From assembly GCF_000156395.1 (NCBI RefSeq), contig NZ_GG703823.1, positions 2,637 through 65,869 of the forward strand: a stretch of DNA of 63,233 bases, read 5' to 3'. Source of the stretch: Providencia rustigianii DSM 4541 (GTDB lineage: Bacteria > Pseudomonadota > Gammaproteobacteria > Enterobacterales > Enterobacteriaceae). The position numbers and the translations under genes were made by a program. Each line of letters opens with the position of its first letter. The first letter of the stretch is position 1. The notes under the pieces are model-generated. The model did not search any database. It was given only the letters and a program-made list of their open reading frames with translations, and was not told where the DNA came from. Positions 34,975-44,475 of the stretch are shown here, in pieces.

Positions 34975-34994
34975 AAAATGATGCAAGTCACATT
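34975..34994 (+). promoter_or_regulatory. Candidate CRP site upstream of cytR
   Basis: AATGA-N6-TCACA (34977-34992) within AAATGATGCAAGTCACATTT, with a perfect right half. E. coli cytR is CRP-dependent and autoregulated, so the place, about 125 bases upstream of the start, is plausible. Confidence 0.5.
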
Positions 34995-35116
34995 TTTTAT
35001 GCAAACTAGGTAACAGATATTATTGTGAAATTCATTAGAATACCTTCTAATTAGCAAAATGACGTGTTCGCGCCATTCAAAAAAAGCAATCGATTAAATA
35101 GACAAAGGAAGGCGTT

Positions 35117-36145
35117 GTGGAAAATAAAAAACACAATAATACGGCGACCATGAAAGATGTTGCCAATGCAGCAGGTGTCTCGACCGCCACGGTCTCTCGG
35201 ACATTAATGAATCCAGAGAAAGTCTCCTTACAAACACGTCAAAAAGTCGAACAAGCGGTACTCGACGTCGGTTATTACCCGCATAATCTGGCTAGAAGTT
35301 ATAAACGCAATGAATCCAAAACGATTTTAGCGATCGTTCCAGATATCAGCGATCCCTTCTTCAGTGATGTGATCTGCGGTCTTGAAGAGGTTGCCGCCCA
35401 TGAAGGCTATTTCGTCCTGATTGGTGATTGCAAACACCAGCGAAAGCAAGAAAATGCCTTTATCAATCTCATTATTACCAAACAGATTGATGGCATGGTT
35501 TTACTGGGTTCTAATTTGCCGTTTGATATTTCAACAGAAGAACAAAAAAATTTACCGCCTATCGTAATGGCGAATGAATTTGCCCCTGAACTTAAACTTC
35601 CTACTGTTCATATCGATAATCTGACCGCCGCATTTAATGCTACACACTATTTACTCAGACAAGGCCATAAGCGAATTGCCTGTATTGCAGGCCCTGAAGG
35701 TATGCCTCATAGTGAATATCGTTTAGAAGGTTATAAAAAAGCGATGTTACGCACTGGCGAAGGGCTGAGAGAGAGCTATATTGTGAGAGGGGATTTTACA
35801 CATGAAAGTGGTGCTGAAGCCTTAAAAACCTTACTTTCTCTACCAGAGCCACCCACTGCTGTTTTCTGCCATACCGATATTATGGCGTTTGGAGCAATGT
35901 GGCAGGCAAAAAAAATGGGTCTAAAAATTCCAGATGACTTGTCATTTGTTGGTTTTGATAACCTTGAGCAAGCAAAATATACCTTACCGGCATTGACCAC
36001 CATTAATCATCCTCGCACAGAAATTGGTCGTCATGCGATGTTATTGCTTCTAGAACAGCTACAAGGAAATAGTGTCACCCCCGGTTCCCGTCTCCTAGAT
36101 TCTGATTTAATCATTAGAGAGAGTACAAAAGCGCCTAAATGCTAG
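35117..36145 (+). CDS. cytR: LacI-family repressor CytR
   Basis: Represses nucleoside uptake and catabolism genes together with CRP; cytidine is the inducer. The 342-residue product has an N-terminal helix-turn-helix (MKDVANAAGVSTATVSRTLM, about 12-31), a hinge, and a periplasmic-binding-like core (ILAIVPDISDPFFSD, KQIDGMVLLGS). The start is GTG at 35117 with a strong AAGGAAGG site. It is in E. coli order: priA-cytR-ftsN. Confidence 0.95.
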   Translation: MENKKHNNTATMKDVANAAGVSTATVSRTLMNPEKVSLQTRQKVEQAVLDVGYYPHNLARSYKRNESKTILAIVPDISDPFFSDVICGLEEVAAHEGYFVLIGDCKHQRKQENAFINLIITKQIDGMVLLGSNLPFDISTEEQKNLPPIVMANEFAPELKLPTVHIDNLTAAFNATHYLLRQGHKRIACIAGPEGMPHSEYRLEGYKKAMLRTGEGLRESYIVRGDFTHESGAEALKTLLSLPEPPTAVFCHTDIMAFGAMWQAKKMGLKIPDDLSFVGFDNLEQAKYTLPALTTINHPRTEIGRHAMLLLLEQLQGNSVTPGSRLLDSDLIIRESTKAPKC

Positions 36146-36217
36146 GCAAAATCGCTAAGGTTAAGTAACATATAACCAAAATAATGATTAACAACTGATA
36201 ACTAGTGAATTAATAGC

Positions 36218-37057
36218 GTGGCACAAAAAGATTATGTAGCTCGAGGGCGCTCATCCGCTCGAAAGAAAAGCAAAGGCAAAAGCAAGAAAGCACAAGGGCT
36301 ACCTATGACTACCTTGGTAGTCGCCGTCGCTATTGTGGTGCTATTTGTTGGTGGTTTATTTTTTATTACTCACAATAAAAAAGAAACATCACAAACTAAT
36401 AGTGCTCCACATGCCACTAAACCAGGTAATACACTACCACCGAAACCTGAAGATCCTTGGCGCTATAAGCGTGAGCTAGAAGAGCCATGGCAAGATTATA
36501 CGTCACCTGCACAACCAAATACTGGTGGTAGCAGTGGCAATATTCGTCAAACGGATTTAACCGCAGAACAGCGCCAATTACTGGAACAACTGGATTCTGA
36601 TCGACGTCAGCCGGTCACCAACCTACAGGAAATTCCTTTTAATGGTAAGCCAGTGCCGCGTTCCCAAGTTATTATTAATGAACCGGCTCAGCCAGCTAGG
36701 CCGATTGATGCACCGGTTCAGCGTAAACCTTCAGTGACTGAACCCAAGCCGGAAGTCCGTCCTACTGCGCCGGTACAGCCAGTGGCGAAGCCAGAACCTA
36801 AACCTGAGCCAAAACCTGCCCCTGTCAATAATATGCAAAATATGTTGGTGCAATGTGGTTCGTTCAAAACAGCAGAACAAGCGGAGTCTGTACGTGCAAC
36901 GCTGGCATTTTCCGGTATTGAAAGCCGAATTACCTCAGGCGGAGGATGGCATCGTATCGTGTTAGGCCCATACTCCAAGTCCACAGCAGAAGGCATGCGT
37001 GACCGTGCTGCGGGTGTCGGCGTTTCAGGTTGTATTCTTCGTGCTTCTGGGGGTTGA
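36218..37057 (+). CDS. ftsN: Cell division protein FtsN
   Basis: Late divisome activator of septal peptidoglycan synthesis. The 279-residue product has a basic cytoplasmic N-terminus (MAQKDYVARGR), one membrane helix (about 32-52) and a short essential periplasmic segment (KPEDPWRYKRELEEPW). A Pro-rich linker with KPEPKPEPK repeats and a C-terminal SPOR domain (about 205-279; MLVQCGSF, WHRIVLGPY) follow. It is shorter than the E. coli protein (319) because the linker is shorter and lacks the Gln-rich part. The start is GTG, as in E. coli, with a weak ribosome site. A sigma-32-like promoter overlaps its stop. Confidence 0.94.
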   Translation: MAQKDYVARGRSSARKKSKGKSKKAQGLPMTTLVVAVAIVVLFVGGLFFITHNKKETSQTNSAPHATKPGNTLPPKPEDPWRYKRELEEPWQDYTSPAQPNTGGSSGNIRQTDLTAEQRQLLEQLDSDRRQPVTNLQEIPFNGKPVPRSQVIINEPAQPARPIDAPVQRKPSVTEPKPEVRPTAPVQPVAKPEPKPEPKPAPVNNMQNMLVQCGSFKTAEQAESVRATLAFSGIESRITSGGGWHRIVLGPYSKSTAEGMRDRAAGVGVSGCILRASGG

Positions 37058-37081
37058 AAAATCCCCCCACCTCCCCCATCT
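37054..37081 (+). promoter_or_regulatory. Sigma-32 (heat shock) promoter for hslVU
   Basis: -35 TTGAAA (37054-37059) overlaps the ftsN stop codon; a 14-base spacer leads to -10 CCCCATCT (37074-37081). This is close to the RpoH consensus CTTGAAA-N11-16-CCCCATnT. hslVU is a known heat-shock operon. Confidence 0.8.
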
Positions 37082-37126
37082 ACTGTTTTAACGTACTGAT
37101 GAGCAGTTGTTTTTATGATTCTGTGA

Positions 37127-37163
37127 TTTCAAGTGATAGTGAATAAACCGCTATCACTTGAAA
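37127..37163 (+). promoter_or_regulatory. Stem-loop in the hslVU 5' leader
   Basis: Perfect 13-bp stem TTTCAAGTGATAG (37127-37139) with CTATCACTTGAAA (37151-37163) and an 11-base loop, 61 bases upstream of hslV and downstream of the heat-shock promoter. A leader stem-loop that stabilises the hslVU mRNA has been described in E. coli (from memory), so a similar role is likely. Confidence 0.65.
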
Positions 37164-37224
37164 TTTGCCTATTAAAATATGAAACAACCGCATTATTTTT
37201 GTAATAAAAACCAGGGGCTAACTC

Positions 37225-37755
37225 ATGACAACAATCGTAAGTGTTCGCCGTAATGGCCAAGTTGTAATCGGTGGTGATGGACAGGCGACGATGGGTAATA
37301 CCGTCATGAAAGGCAATGTCCGCAAAGTTCGTCGCTTATATAACGACAAAGTCATTGCAGGATTTGCCGGTGGCACCGCTGACGCATTCACACTCTTTGA
37401 ACTATTCGAACGCAAACTCGAACTCCATCAAGGACATTTAACTAAAGCTGCCGTTGAGCTCGCCAAAGATTGGCGCACCGACCGTATGTTACGCAAACTC
37501 GAAGCGTTACTGGCAGTAGCAGATGAGCATACTTCACTGATCATCACAGGTAACGGTGACGTCGTTCAACCAGAAAATGACCTGATTGCGATTGGTTCAG
37601 GTGGCCCATATGCGCAGTCCGCAGCTCGTGCCTTACTCGAAAATACAGATTTAAGCGCAAAAGAGATCGCTGAGAAGGCGCTCGAAATCGCTGGGGATAT
37701 CTGTATCTACACTAACCACAATGTTAACTTTGAAGAAATTTCTTCAAAATCATAA
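37225..37755 (+). CDS. hslV: ATP-dependent protease proteolytic subunit HslV (ClpQ)
   Basis: Threonine protease that forms a dodecamer capped by HslU. The 176-residue product begins MTTIVSVRR; after Met removal T2 is the catalytic N-terminal threonine. [32 protein letters not shown] and GSGGPYA are typical. It is preceded by AGGGG. The hslU start is 11 bases after its stop. Confidence 0.97.
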   Translation: MTTIVSVRRNGQVVIGGDGQATMGNTVMKGNVRKVRRLYNDKVIAGFAGGTADAFTLFELFERKLELHQGHLTKAAVELAKDWRTDRMLRKLEALLAVADEHTSLIITGNGDVVQPENDLIAIGSGGPYAQSAARALLENTDLSAKEIAEKALEIAGDICIYTNHNVNFEEISSKS

Positions 37756-37766
37756 GGATTGTTAGT

Positions 37767-39101
37767 ATGTCCGAAATGACTCCACGCGAAATTGTCAGCG
37801 AACTCGACAACCATATTATTGGTCAACATAAAGCAAAACGTTCTGTAGCTATCGCCCTGCGTAACCGCTGGCGCCGTATGCAGTTAAATGAAACGTTGCG
37901 TCATGAAGTGACCCCAAAAAATATTCTCATGATTGGTCCAACAGGTGTGGGTAAAACTGAAATTGCTCGCCGCCTTGCAAAATTGGCCAATGCGCCATTT
38001 ATCAAAGTTGAAGCGACCAAATTTACCGAAGTGGGCTATGTAGGTAAAGAAGTTGACTCCATCATCCGCGATCTGACTGATTCTGCGGTCAAAATGGTTC
38101 GTTTACAATCTATCGAGAAAAACCGTTATCGTGCCGAAGAAATGGCGGAAGAGCGCATTCTGGATGTCTTGATTCCACCAGCAAAAAATAACTGGGGACA
38201 AGCTGAACCAGTTGATGAGCCATCTCCTGCACGCCAAGCATTCCGTAAAAAATTACGTGAAGGCCAATTAGACGATAAAGAAATCGAGATTGAAGTTTCT
38301 GCTGCACCAATGGGTGTTGAAATCATGGCGCCTCCTGGTATGGAAGAGATGACCAACCAGCTGCAATCCATGTTCCAAAACTTAGCAGGACAAAAGCAAA
38401 AGCCTCGTAAGATGAAAATCAAAGAAGCTTTCAAACTGCTGGTGGAAGAAGAAGCCGCTAAATTGGTTAACCCTGAAGAGTTGAAAGAACAAGCGATTGA
38501 AGCTGTTGAACAAAATGGCATCGTGTTTATTGATGAGTTCGATAAAATCTGTAAACGCGGCGGTCAAAGTTCAGGTCCGGATGTCTCCCGTGAAGGTGTT
38601 CAGCGCGATCTGCTGCCATTAATTGAAGGCTGCACCATCTCTACCAAACACGGTATGGTGAAAACTGACCATATTCTGTTTATCGCTTCTGGGGCATTCC
38701 AAGTCTCTAGCCCATCAGATCTGATCCCAGAATTACAAGGTCGTTTACCAATTCGTGTTGAGCTGCAACCGCTCACTACCGAAGATTTCGAACGCATTCT
38801 GACCGAGCCGAACTCTTCGCTGACTGAGCAGTACAAAGCTCTGATGGCAACTGAAGGCGTGAATATTGACTTCACCGCTGATGGTATCCGTAAGATTGCG
38901 GAATCTGCATGGCAGGTGAACGAATCCACCGAAAATATCGGTGCTCGTCGTTTACACACAGTATTAGAACGCTTGATGGAAGATATCTCTTTCGATGCCA
39001 GCGAACGTGAAGGACAGAGCATTCAAATCAATGCTGAATATGTTAGCCAGCATTTAGACGAATTGGTTGCAGACGAAGATCTGAGTAGATTTATTTTATA
39101 A
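37767..39101 (+). CDS. hslU: ATP-dependent protease ATPase subunit HslU (ClpY)
   Basis: AAA+ unfoldase that feeds HslV. The 444-residue product has Walker [10 protein letters not shown] (about 57-65), the pore motif GYVG, a charged I-domain (about 110-240), Walker [10 protein letters not shown], sensor 1 FIASGAF, sensor 2 [11 protein letters not shown], and the conserved C-terminus EDLSRFIL that inserts into HslV. A terminator follows (39148-39175). Confidence 0.97.
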   Translation: MSEMTPREIVSELDNHIIGQHKAKRSVAIALRNRWRRMQLNETLRHEVTPKNILMIGPTGVGKTEIARRLAKLANAPFIKVEATKFTEVGYVGKEVDSIIRDLTDSAVKMVRLQSIEKNRYRAEEMAEERILDVLIPPAKNNWGQAEPVDEPSPARQAFRKKLREGQLDDKEIEIEVSAAPMGVEIMAPPGMEEMTNQLQSMFQNLAGQKQKPRKMKIKEAFKLLVEEEAAKLVNPEELKEQAIEAVEQNGIVFIDEFDKICKRGGQSSGPDVSREGVQRDLLPLIEGCTISTKHGMVKTDHILFIASGAFQVSSPSDLIPELQGRLPIRVELQPLTTEDFERILTEPNSSLTEQYKALMATEGVNIDFTADGIRKIAESAWQVNESTENIGARRLHTVLERLMEDISFDASEREGQSIQINAEYVSQHLDELVADEDLSRFIL

Positions 39102-39147
39102 TCTTATTAATTATCAGGTTTTCATGTATCCTTAATAGACGTCAGAT

Positions 39148-39175
39148 AAAGTGCAGCAATTATGCTGCACTTTTG
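39148..39175 (+). terminator. Terminator after hslU
   Basis: Perfect 10-bp stem AAAGTGCAGC (39148-39157) with GCTGCACTTT (39164-39173), then T and GCC. Confidence 0.8.
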
Positions 39176-39286
39176 CCGTATTGAACCCAACTAAATTAAG
39201 AACATTTACTCCCACTAATTCAAAGTGCCGCTAGAATCTCATCAGCGTTACCCTTTGGAATATAACGAGTACGGTGAATAAATTAC

Positions 39287-40204
39287 ATGAACTCATCTTC
39301 AATCAGTCGCAAACAAGCTTGGCTAGAAAGTTTACGACCAAAAACCTTGCCTTTAGGGGTTATTGCGATCGTCACTGGCTCCGCATTAACTTACCTCACT
39401 GGCAACTTTAAATGGCCAGTTGCCCTGCTATCAATTATTACAGCAGGTCTACTACAGATTCTATCTAACCTCGCGAATGATTACGGAGATGCAGTCAAAG
39501 GCTCAGACACTGCTGAACGTATCGGACCATTGCGGGGGATGCAAAAAGGCATTATCACCAAAGAAGATATGAAAAAAGCCTTAAAGCTGAATATCTTCGC
39601 CGCGTGCCTTTCTGGGATCTTATTGATTGTTGTCGCCTGTGAAAAACCGGAAGATGCCATTGGATTTCTGGCTTTAGGGCTGGTTGCCATTGTTGCTGCG
39701 ATTACCTATACCGTCGGTAAAAAACCTTACGGTTATTTAGGACTGGGTGATATATCGGTCTTAATTTTCTTTGGCTGGTTAAGTGTTATTGGGACTTTTT
39801 ATTTACAAGCGAATAGCTTTAACCCGATTACTATTCTGCCAGCGACCGCGTGTGGATTACTGTCTGTTGCCGTTTTGAATATTAATAATATGCGTGATAT
39901 CGAAAACGATGTTAAAGCAGGTAAAAATACCTTGGCGGTTCGTTTAGGGCCAGAGGGTGCACGCATCTATCACACAATTCTTATCGTTGCCGCTATCCTG
40001 TGTCTAGCGTTTTTCAATCTTATGTACCTACAAGGTTGGAGCGGCTGGCTATTTTTACTTGCCGTACCGATGCTGATGAATCACGTTCGTAAAGTGCTTT
40101 CAGACCCTACCCCCGAAGGCATGCGCCCAATGCTTGAAAACATGGTCAAAGCGGCTTTAGTTACCAATGTGTTGTTCTCAATTGGCGTCGTTTTGAGCAA
40201 ATAA
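39287..40204 (+). CDS. menA: 1,4-dihydroxy-2-naphthoate polyprenyltransferase MenA
   Basis: Inner-membrane UbiA-family enzyme that attaches the isoprenoid side chain to DHNA in menaquinone synthesis. The 305-residue product has about eight membrane helices and the two Asp-rich motifs NDYGDAVKGSD (about 65-75) and MRDIENDVKAGKNT. RPKTLPLG near the N-terminus is also typical. The ribosome site is modest (GGTGA). It is in conserved order between hslU and rraA. Confidence 0.95.
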   Translation: MNSSSISRKQAWLESLRPKTLPLGVIAIVTGSALTYLTGNFKWPVALLSIITAGLLQILSNLANDYGDAVKGSDTAERIGPLRGMQKGIITKEDMKKALKLNIFAACLSGILLIVVACEKPEDAIGFLALGLVAIVAAITYTVGKKPYGYLGLGDISVLIFFGWLSVIGTFYLQANSFNPITILPATACGLLSVAVLNINNMRDIENDVKAGKNTLAVRLGPEGARIYHTILIVAAILCLAFFNLMYLQGWSGWLFLLAVPMLMNHVRKVLSDPTPEGMRPMLENMVKAALVTNVLFSIGVVLSK

Positions 40205-40323
40205 TCACAATTACTTGCTGCTTTTTTGACTTTTCCCGCCTATTTTTTGGCGGGAATTTTGCCAAGCTGTGACGAAAAGGGATATACTAACTCCCTCTTT
40301 CAGCAGAAAAAGACCTAAATCCT

Positions 40324-40842
40324 ATGAAATATGATACTTCCGAGCTCTGCGACATCTACCAAGAAAGCGTTAACGTGGTAGAACCTTTATTCTCCAACTT
40401 TGGTGGACGTACTTCATTTGGCGGTCAAATCATTACAGTTAAATGCTTTGAAGATAACGGCATTCTGTATGATTTGCTGGAAGAAGACGGCCGTGGGCGT
40501 ATATTGCTTGTTGACGGTGGCGGTTCCGTGCGTAAAGCATTGATTGATGCTGAGCTAGCACAAGTCGCTGTCAGTAATGGCTGGGAGGGCATCGTGGTTT
40601 ATGGTGCAGTCCGTCAAGTGGATGCCTTAATGGAATTAGACCTTGGTATTCAAGCTGTTGCTGCAACACCAGCAGGTTGTCCTGATGAAGGTATCGGCGA
40701 AAGTGATATCCGCGTCAATTTTGGTAGTGTGACGTTCTTCTCTGGTGATTATCTGTATGCCGATAACACTGGCATGATCCTGTCTGAAGAGCCTCTCACT
40801 CAAGCGGCCAATGATGACTTCGACGAAACCATCGACGAATAA
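40324..40842 (+). CDS. rraA: RNase E inhibitor RraA
   Basis: Trimeric protein that binds RNase E and modulates mRNA decay. The 172-residue product matches E. coli RraA (161) with a longer acidic tail (DDFDETIDE). [20 protein letters not shown] and [12 protein letters not shown] are family blocks. It was once called MenG because it sits beside menA, but it is not the methyltransferase. It is followed by a strong terminator. Confidence 0.94.
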   Translation: MKYDTSELCDIYQESVNVVEPLFSNFGGRTSFGGQIITVKCFEDNGILYDLLEEDGRGRILLVDGGGSVRKALIDAELAQVAVSNGWEGIVVYGAVRQVDALMELDLGIQAVAATPAGCPDEGIGESDIRVNFGSVTFFSGDYLYADNTGMILSEEPLTQAANDDFDETIDE

Positions 40843-40860
40843 TCCCCACTAAATTCCACA

Positions 40861-40890
40861 AAAAAGGCAGATATCACTATCTGCCTTTTT
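40861..40890 (+). terminator. Terminator after rraA
   Basis: Perfect 13-bp stem AAAAAGGCAGATA (40861-40873) with TATCTGCCTTTTT (40878-40890) and loop TCAC. Confidence 0.92.
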
Positions 40891-40960
40891 CTTTCCTGTT
40901 TTCCGCTTGCTGTTTTTCCACTTCTTTAGAAAACATTCATCTAAATAATTCGTATTGTAG

Positions 40961-41351
40961 GTAGGCGGTCAGCGAGGATATCTCGGGGAGCATACAAAAG
41001 TATGTGACCCGAGTAGCTGAGAGCAACCAACACCCCTACAATGCAAATTATGACGAGGTAGGCGGCAAGCGATGGATATCTCGGGGAGCATACAAAAGTA
41101 TGTGACCCGAGTAGCTGAGAGCAACCAACACCCCTACAATGCAAATTATGACGAGGTAGGCGGCAAGCGATGGATATCTCGGGGAGCATACAAAAGTATG
41201 TGACCCGAGTAGCTGAGAGCAACCAACACCCCTACAATGCAAATTATGACGAGGTAGGCGGCAAGCGATGGATATCTCGGGAAGCATACACAAGTATGTG
41301 ACCCGAGTAGCTGAGAGCAACCAACACCCCTACAATGCGAAGTATGACGAG
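40961..41351. repeat. Tandem array of four truncated ERIC-like units
   Basis: Four head-to-tail units: 40961-41057 (97 bp), 41058-41155, 41156-41253 and 41254-41351 (98 bp each). Each begins GTAGGCGG, has the central palindrome CATACAAAAGTATG, and ends TTATGACGAG or GTATGACGAG. Units 2 and 3 are identical; unit 4 has a few substitutions; unit 1 has a short difference near its start. A 20-base left arm with AAATAATTCGTATTG (before 40961) occurs once, so a full ERIC was internally duplicated. The array ends 3 bases before the zapB stop codon. Confidence 0.9.
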
Positions 41352-41354
41352 GAA

Positions 41355-41594
41355 TTAAACTTCTTCCATCTTACCTAGCAAAGTCCGCAACCGCTCCTGC
41401 CAAGTTTCCTGCTCTTGCTTCAGCTGTTCATTTTCACGCACCAGTGATTCGGTACCTGATTTGTTAGCTTGCAACTCTTGGCTTAATGCACTGTTTTGTT
41501 CTTTTAGTTCATCGATTTCCATTTGTAATAACGCGATGGTGTCGATTGCCTGCTGGACTTTGTTTTCTAGTTTCTCAAATACTTCAAATGACAT
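41355..41594 (-). CDS. zapB: Z-ring associated protein ZapB
   Basis: Coiled-coil protein that links FtsZ (via ZapA) to the chromosome terminus factor MatP. The 79-residue product is nearly all coiled coil and matches E. coli ZapB (81): [19 protein letters not shown] at the start and [15 protein letters not shown] end. The ATG at 41594 follows GGGAGA; an in-frame upstream start would add 29 nonconserved residues. Its stop codon is at the edge of the ERIC array, so its mRNA 3' end must contain the repeats. Confidence 0.95.
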   Translation of the reverse strand: MSFEVFEKLENKVQQAIDTIALLQMEIDELKEQNSALSQELQANKSGTESLVRENEQLKQEQETWQERLRTLLGKMEEV

Positions 41595-41759
41595 GTTCGT
41601 GATCTCCCTTATAAATCTATTTCCTCGATTGTAAGTAGCATGATCCTCTGTGTCCAGTGACTTACATTTGATTACAAACATTATTAGTAAAATTGCGATG
41701 TAAATAATTTCACAATGTTTGAATTCGCTCTTATTAATGGTTGTTTGTTTTCGTTTTTA

Positions 41760-41775
41760 GGTGATTTAACACACA
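41760..41775 (+). promoter_or_regulatory. CRP site upstream of glpFK
   Basis: GGTGA-N6-ACACA, four of five matches in each half of TGTGA-N6-TCACA. E. coli glpFK is CRP-activated. Confidence 0.6.
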
Positions 41776-41830
41776 GTTTTCGAACATGACAATATTCGAT
41801 CATCTTTTTTCACGCTAAATTAACCAGAAG

Positions 41831-41851
41831 AAATTTTCGCAACGAAAATTT
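41831..41851. promoter_or_regulatory. GlpR operator-like palindrome
   Basis: Perfect inverted repeat AAATTTTCG-CAA-CGAAAATTT. It matches the TTCG-N3-CGAA centre of GlpR operators. Additional TTCGA half-sites occur at about 41779-41783 and 41795-41800, so several operators are likely, as in E. coli glpFK. Confidence 0.72.
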
Positions 41852-41897
41852 TACTCGAAAAAAATACTCTTTTTTTTATTTGAGCAGGATTAACTAT

Positions 41898-42719
41898 ATG
41901 AGCAAAATGACATCTTCCACACTGATGGGCCAGTGTATTTCGGAGTTTTTAGGCACTGCTCTCATCGTGTTTTTCGGTTTAGGATGCGTCGCTGCCGTGC
42001 GTCTTGCTGGCGCGCAACTGGGTCTCTGGGAAATTAGTATTATCTGGGGATTTGGTGTTGCACTCGCTGTTTATTTAACCGCGGGCATTTCTGGTGCCCA
42101 TTTGAACCCTGCTGTAACCCTTGCTTTATGGTTATTTGCTTGTTTTGACAAGCGCAAAGTTGTTCCTTATATCGTCGCCCAAATGTTGGGTGGCTTCTGT
42201 GCCGCGGCGTTAGTCTATACAATGTACTCGCCAGTCTTTACAGATTATGAACAAGTCCACCACATTATTCGTGGAACTCAAGAAAGCCTCTTTACTGCCG
42301 GTGTTTTCTCGACTTATCCTGCACCGCAAATTAGTGTACTGCATGCCTTCTTTATCGAAGTTATTATTGCCGCCATCTTAGTCTGTCTAATTTTAGGTTT
42401 AACTGACGATGGTAATGGTGTACCTAAAGGCCCATTGGCCCCATTATTAATCGGTATTTTGATTGCTGTTATCGGTGGCTCATTTGGTCCTTTAACTGGG
42501 TTCGCCTTAAACCCTGCTCGTGACTTTGGTCCAAAAGTGGTGGCCTATCTAGCCGGATGGGGTGATATTGCTATGACCGGTGGACGTGACATTCCTTATT
42601 TCTTAGTCCCATTGACTGCGCCAATTGTTGGTGGTCTGCTAGGGGCACTCGGTTACCGTAAATTGATTGGTCGTCATCTTCCTTGCATGGTCTGCGAGTC
42701 AGAAGAAGAAAAGAAATAA
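41898..42719 (+). CDS. glpF: Glycerol facilitator GlpF
   Basis: Aquaglyceroporin of the inner membrane. The 273-residue product has six membrane helices plus two half-helices with the NPA boxes at N70-A72 (HLNPAVT) and N205-A207, the latter followed by the filter arginine R208 (LNPARD). A C-terminal tail ends in EEEKK. The ATG at 41898 follows AGGA; the TTG at 41880 would add six residues. It is co-transcribed with glpK 42 bases downstream. Confidence 0.96.
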   Translation: MSKMTSSTLMGQCISEFLGTALIVFFGLGCVAAVRLAGAQLGLWEISIIWGFGVALAVYLTAGISGAHLNPAVTLALWLFACFDKRKVVPYIVAQMLGGFCAAALVYTMYSPVFTDYEQVHHIIRGTQESLFTAGVFSTYPAPQISVLHAFFIEVIIAAILVCLILGLTDDGNGVPKGPLAPLLIGILIAVIGGSFGPLTGFALNPARDFGPKVVAYLAGWGDIAMTGGRDIPYFLVPLTAPIVGGLLGALGYRKLIGRHLPCMVCESEEEKK

Positions 42720-42758
42720 TCCAATAACAATACCTAACCCATTGCTGAACAGGTTTAA

Positions 42759-44288
<1,530 letters not shown>

Positions 44289-44308
44289 TTTTCACTTTTT
44301 TAATCTTG

Positions 44309-44336
44309 AAGCAGTGCTCTGGCACTGCTTTTTTAT
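44309..44336 (+). terminator. Terminator after glpK
   Basis: 9-bp stem AAGCAGTGC (44309-44317) with GCACTGCTT (44322-44330), loop TCTG, then TTTTTAT. Confidence 0.9.
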
Positions 44337-44475
44337 TGCCTGCCATAACTGGTAATTAGCAAATAAATAGAATTGCAATTATCAGACTAATAATAAATTA
44401 GAAAGGGTTTACTGGTTTATTTAGAATTCTTTCCTGCAATAACTGTTTTCATCATTTATTTCAGGAGAGTTGGTT

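Larger units (their letters stand above)
41595..41897. other. zapB-glpF divergent regulatory region
   Basis: 303 bases that hold the glpF promoter region with CRP and GlpR-like sites (listed separately) and the leftward zapB promoter. No gene was recognised. Confidence 0.55.

Noticed and set aside
40941..41320. Two overlapping minus-strand open frames with repeated peptide blocks
   Set aside because: They are translations of the tandem ERIC units; the peptide repeat simply follows the 98-bp DNA repeat, with no ribosome site.
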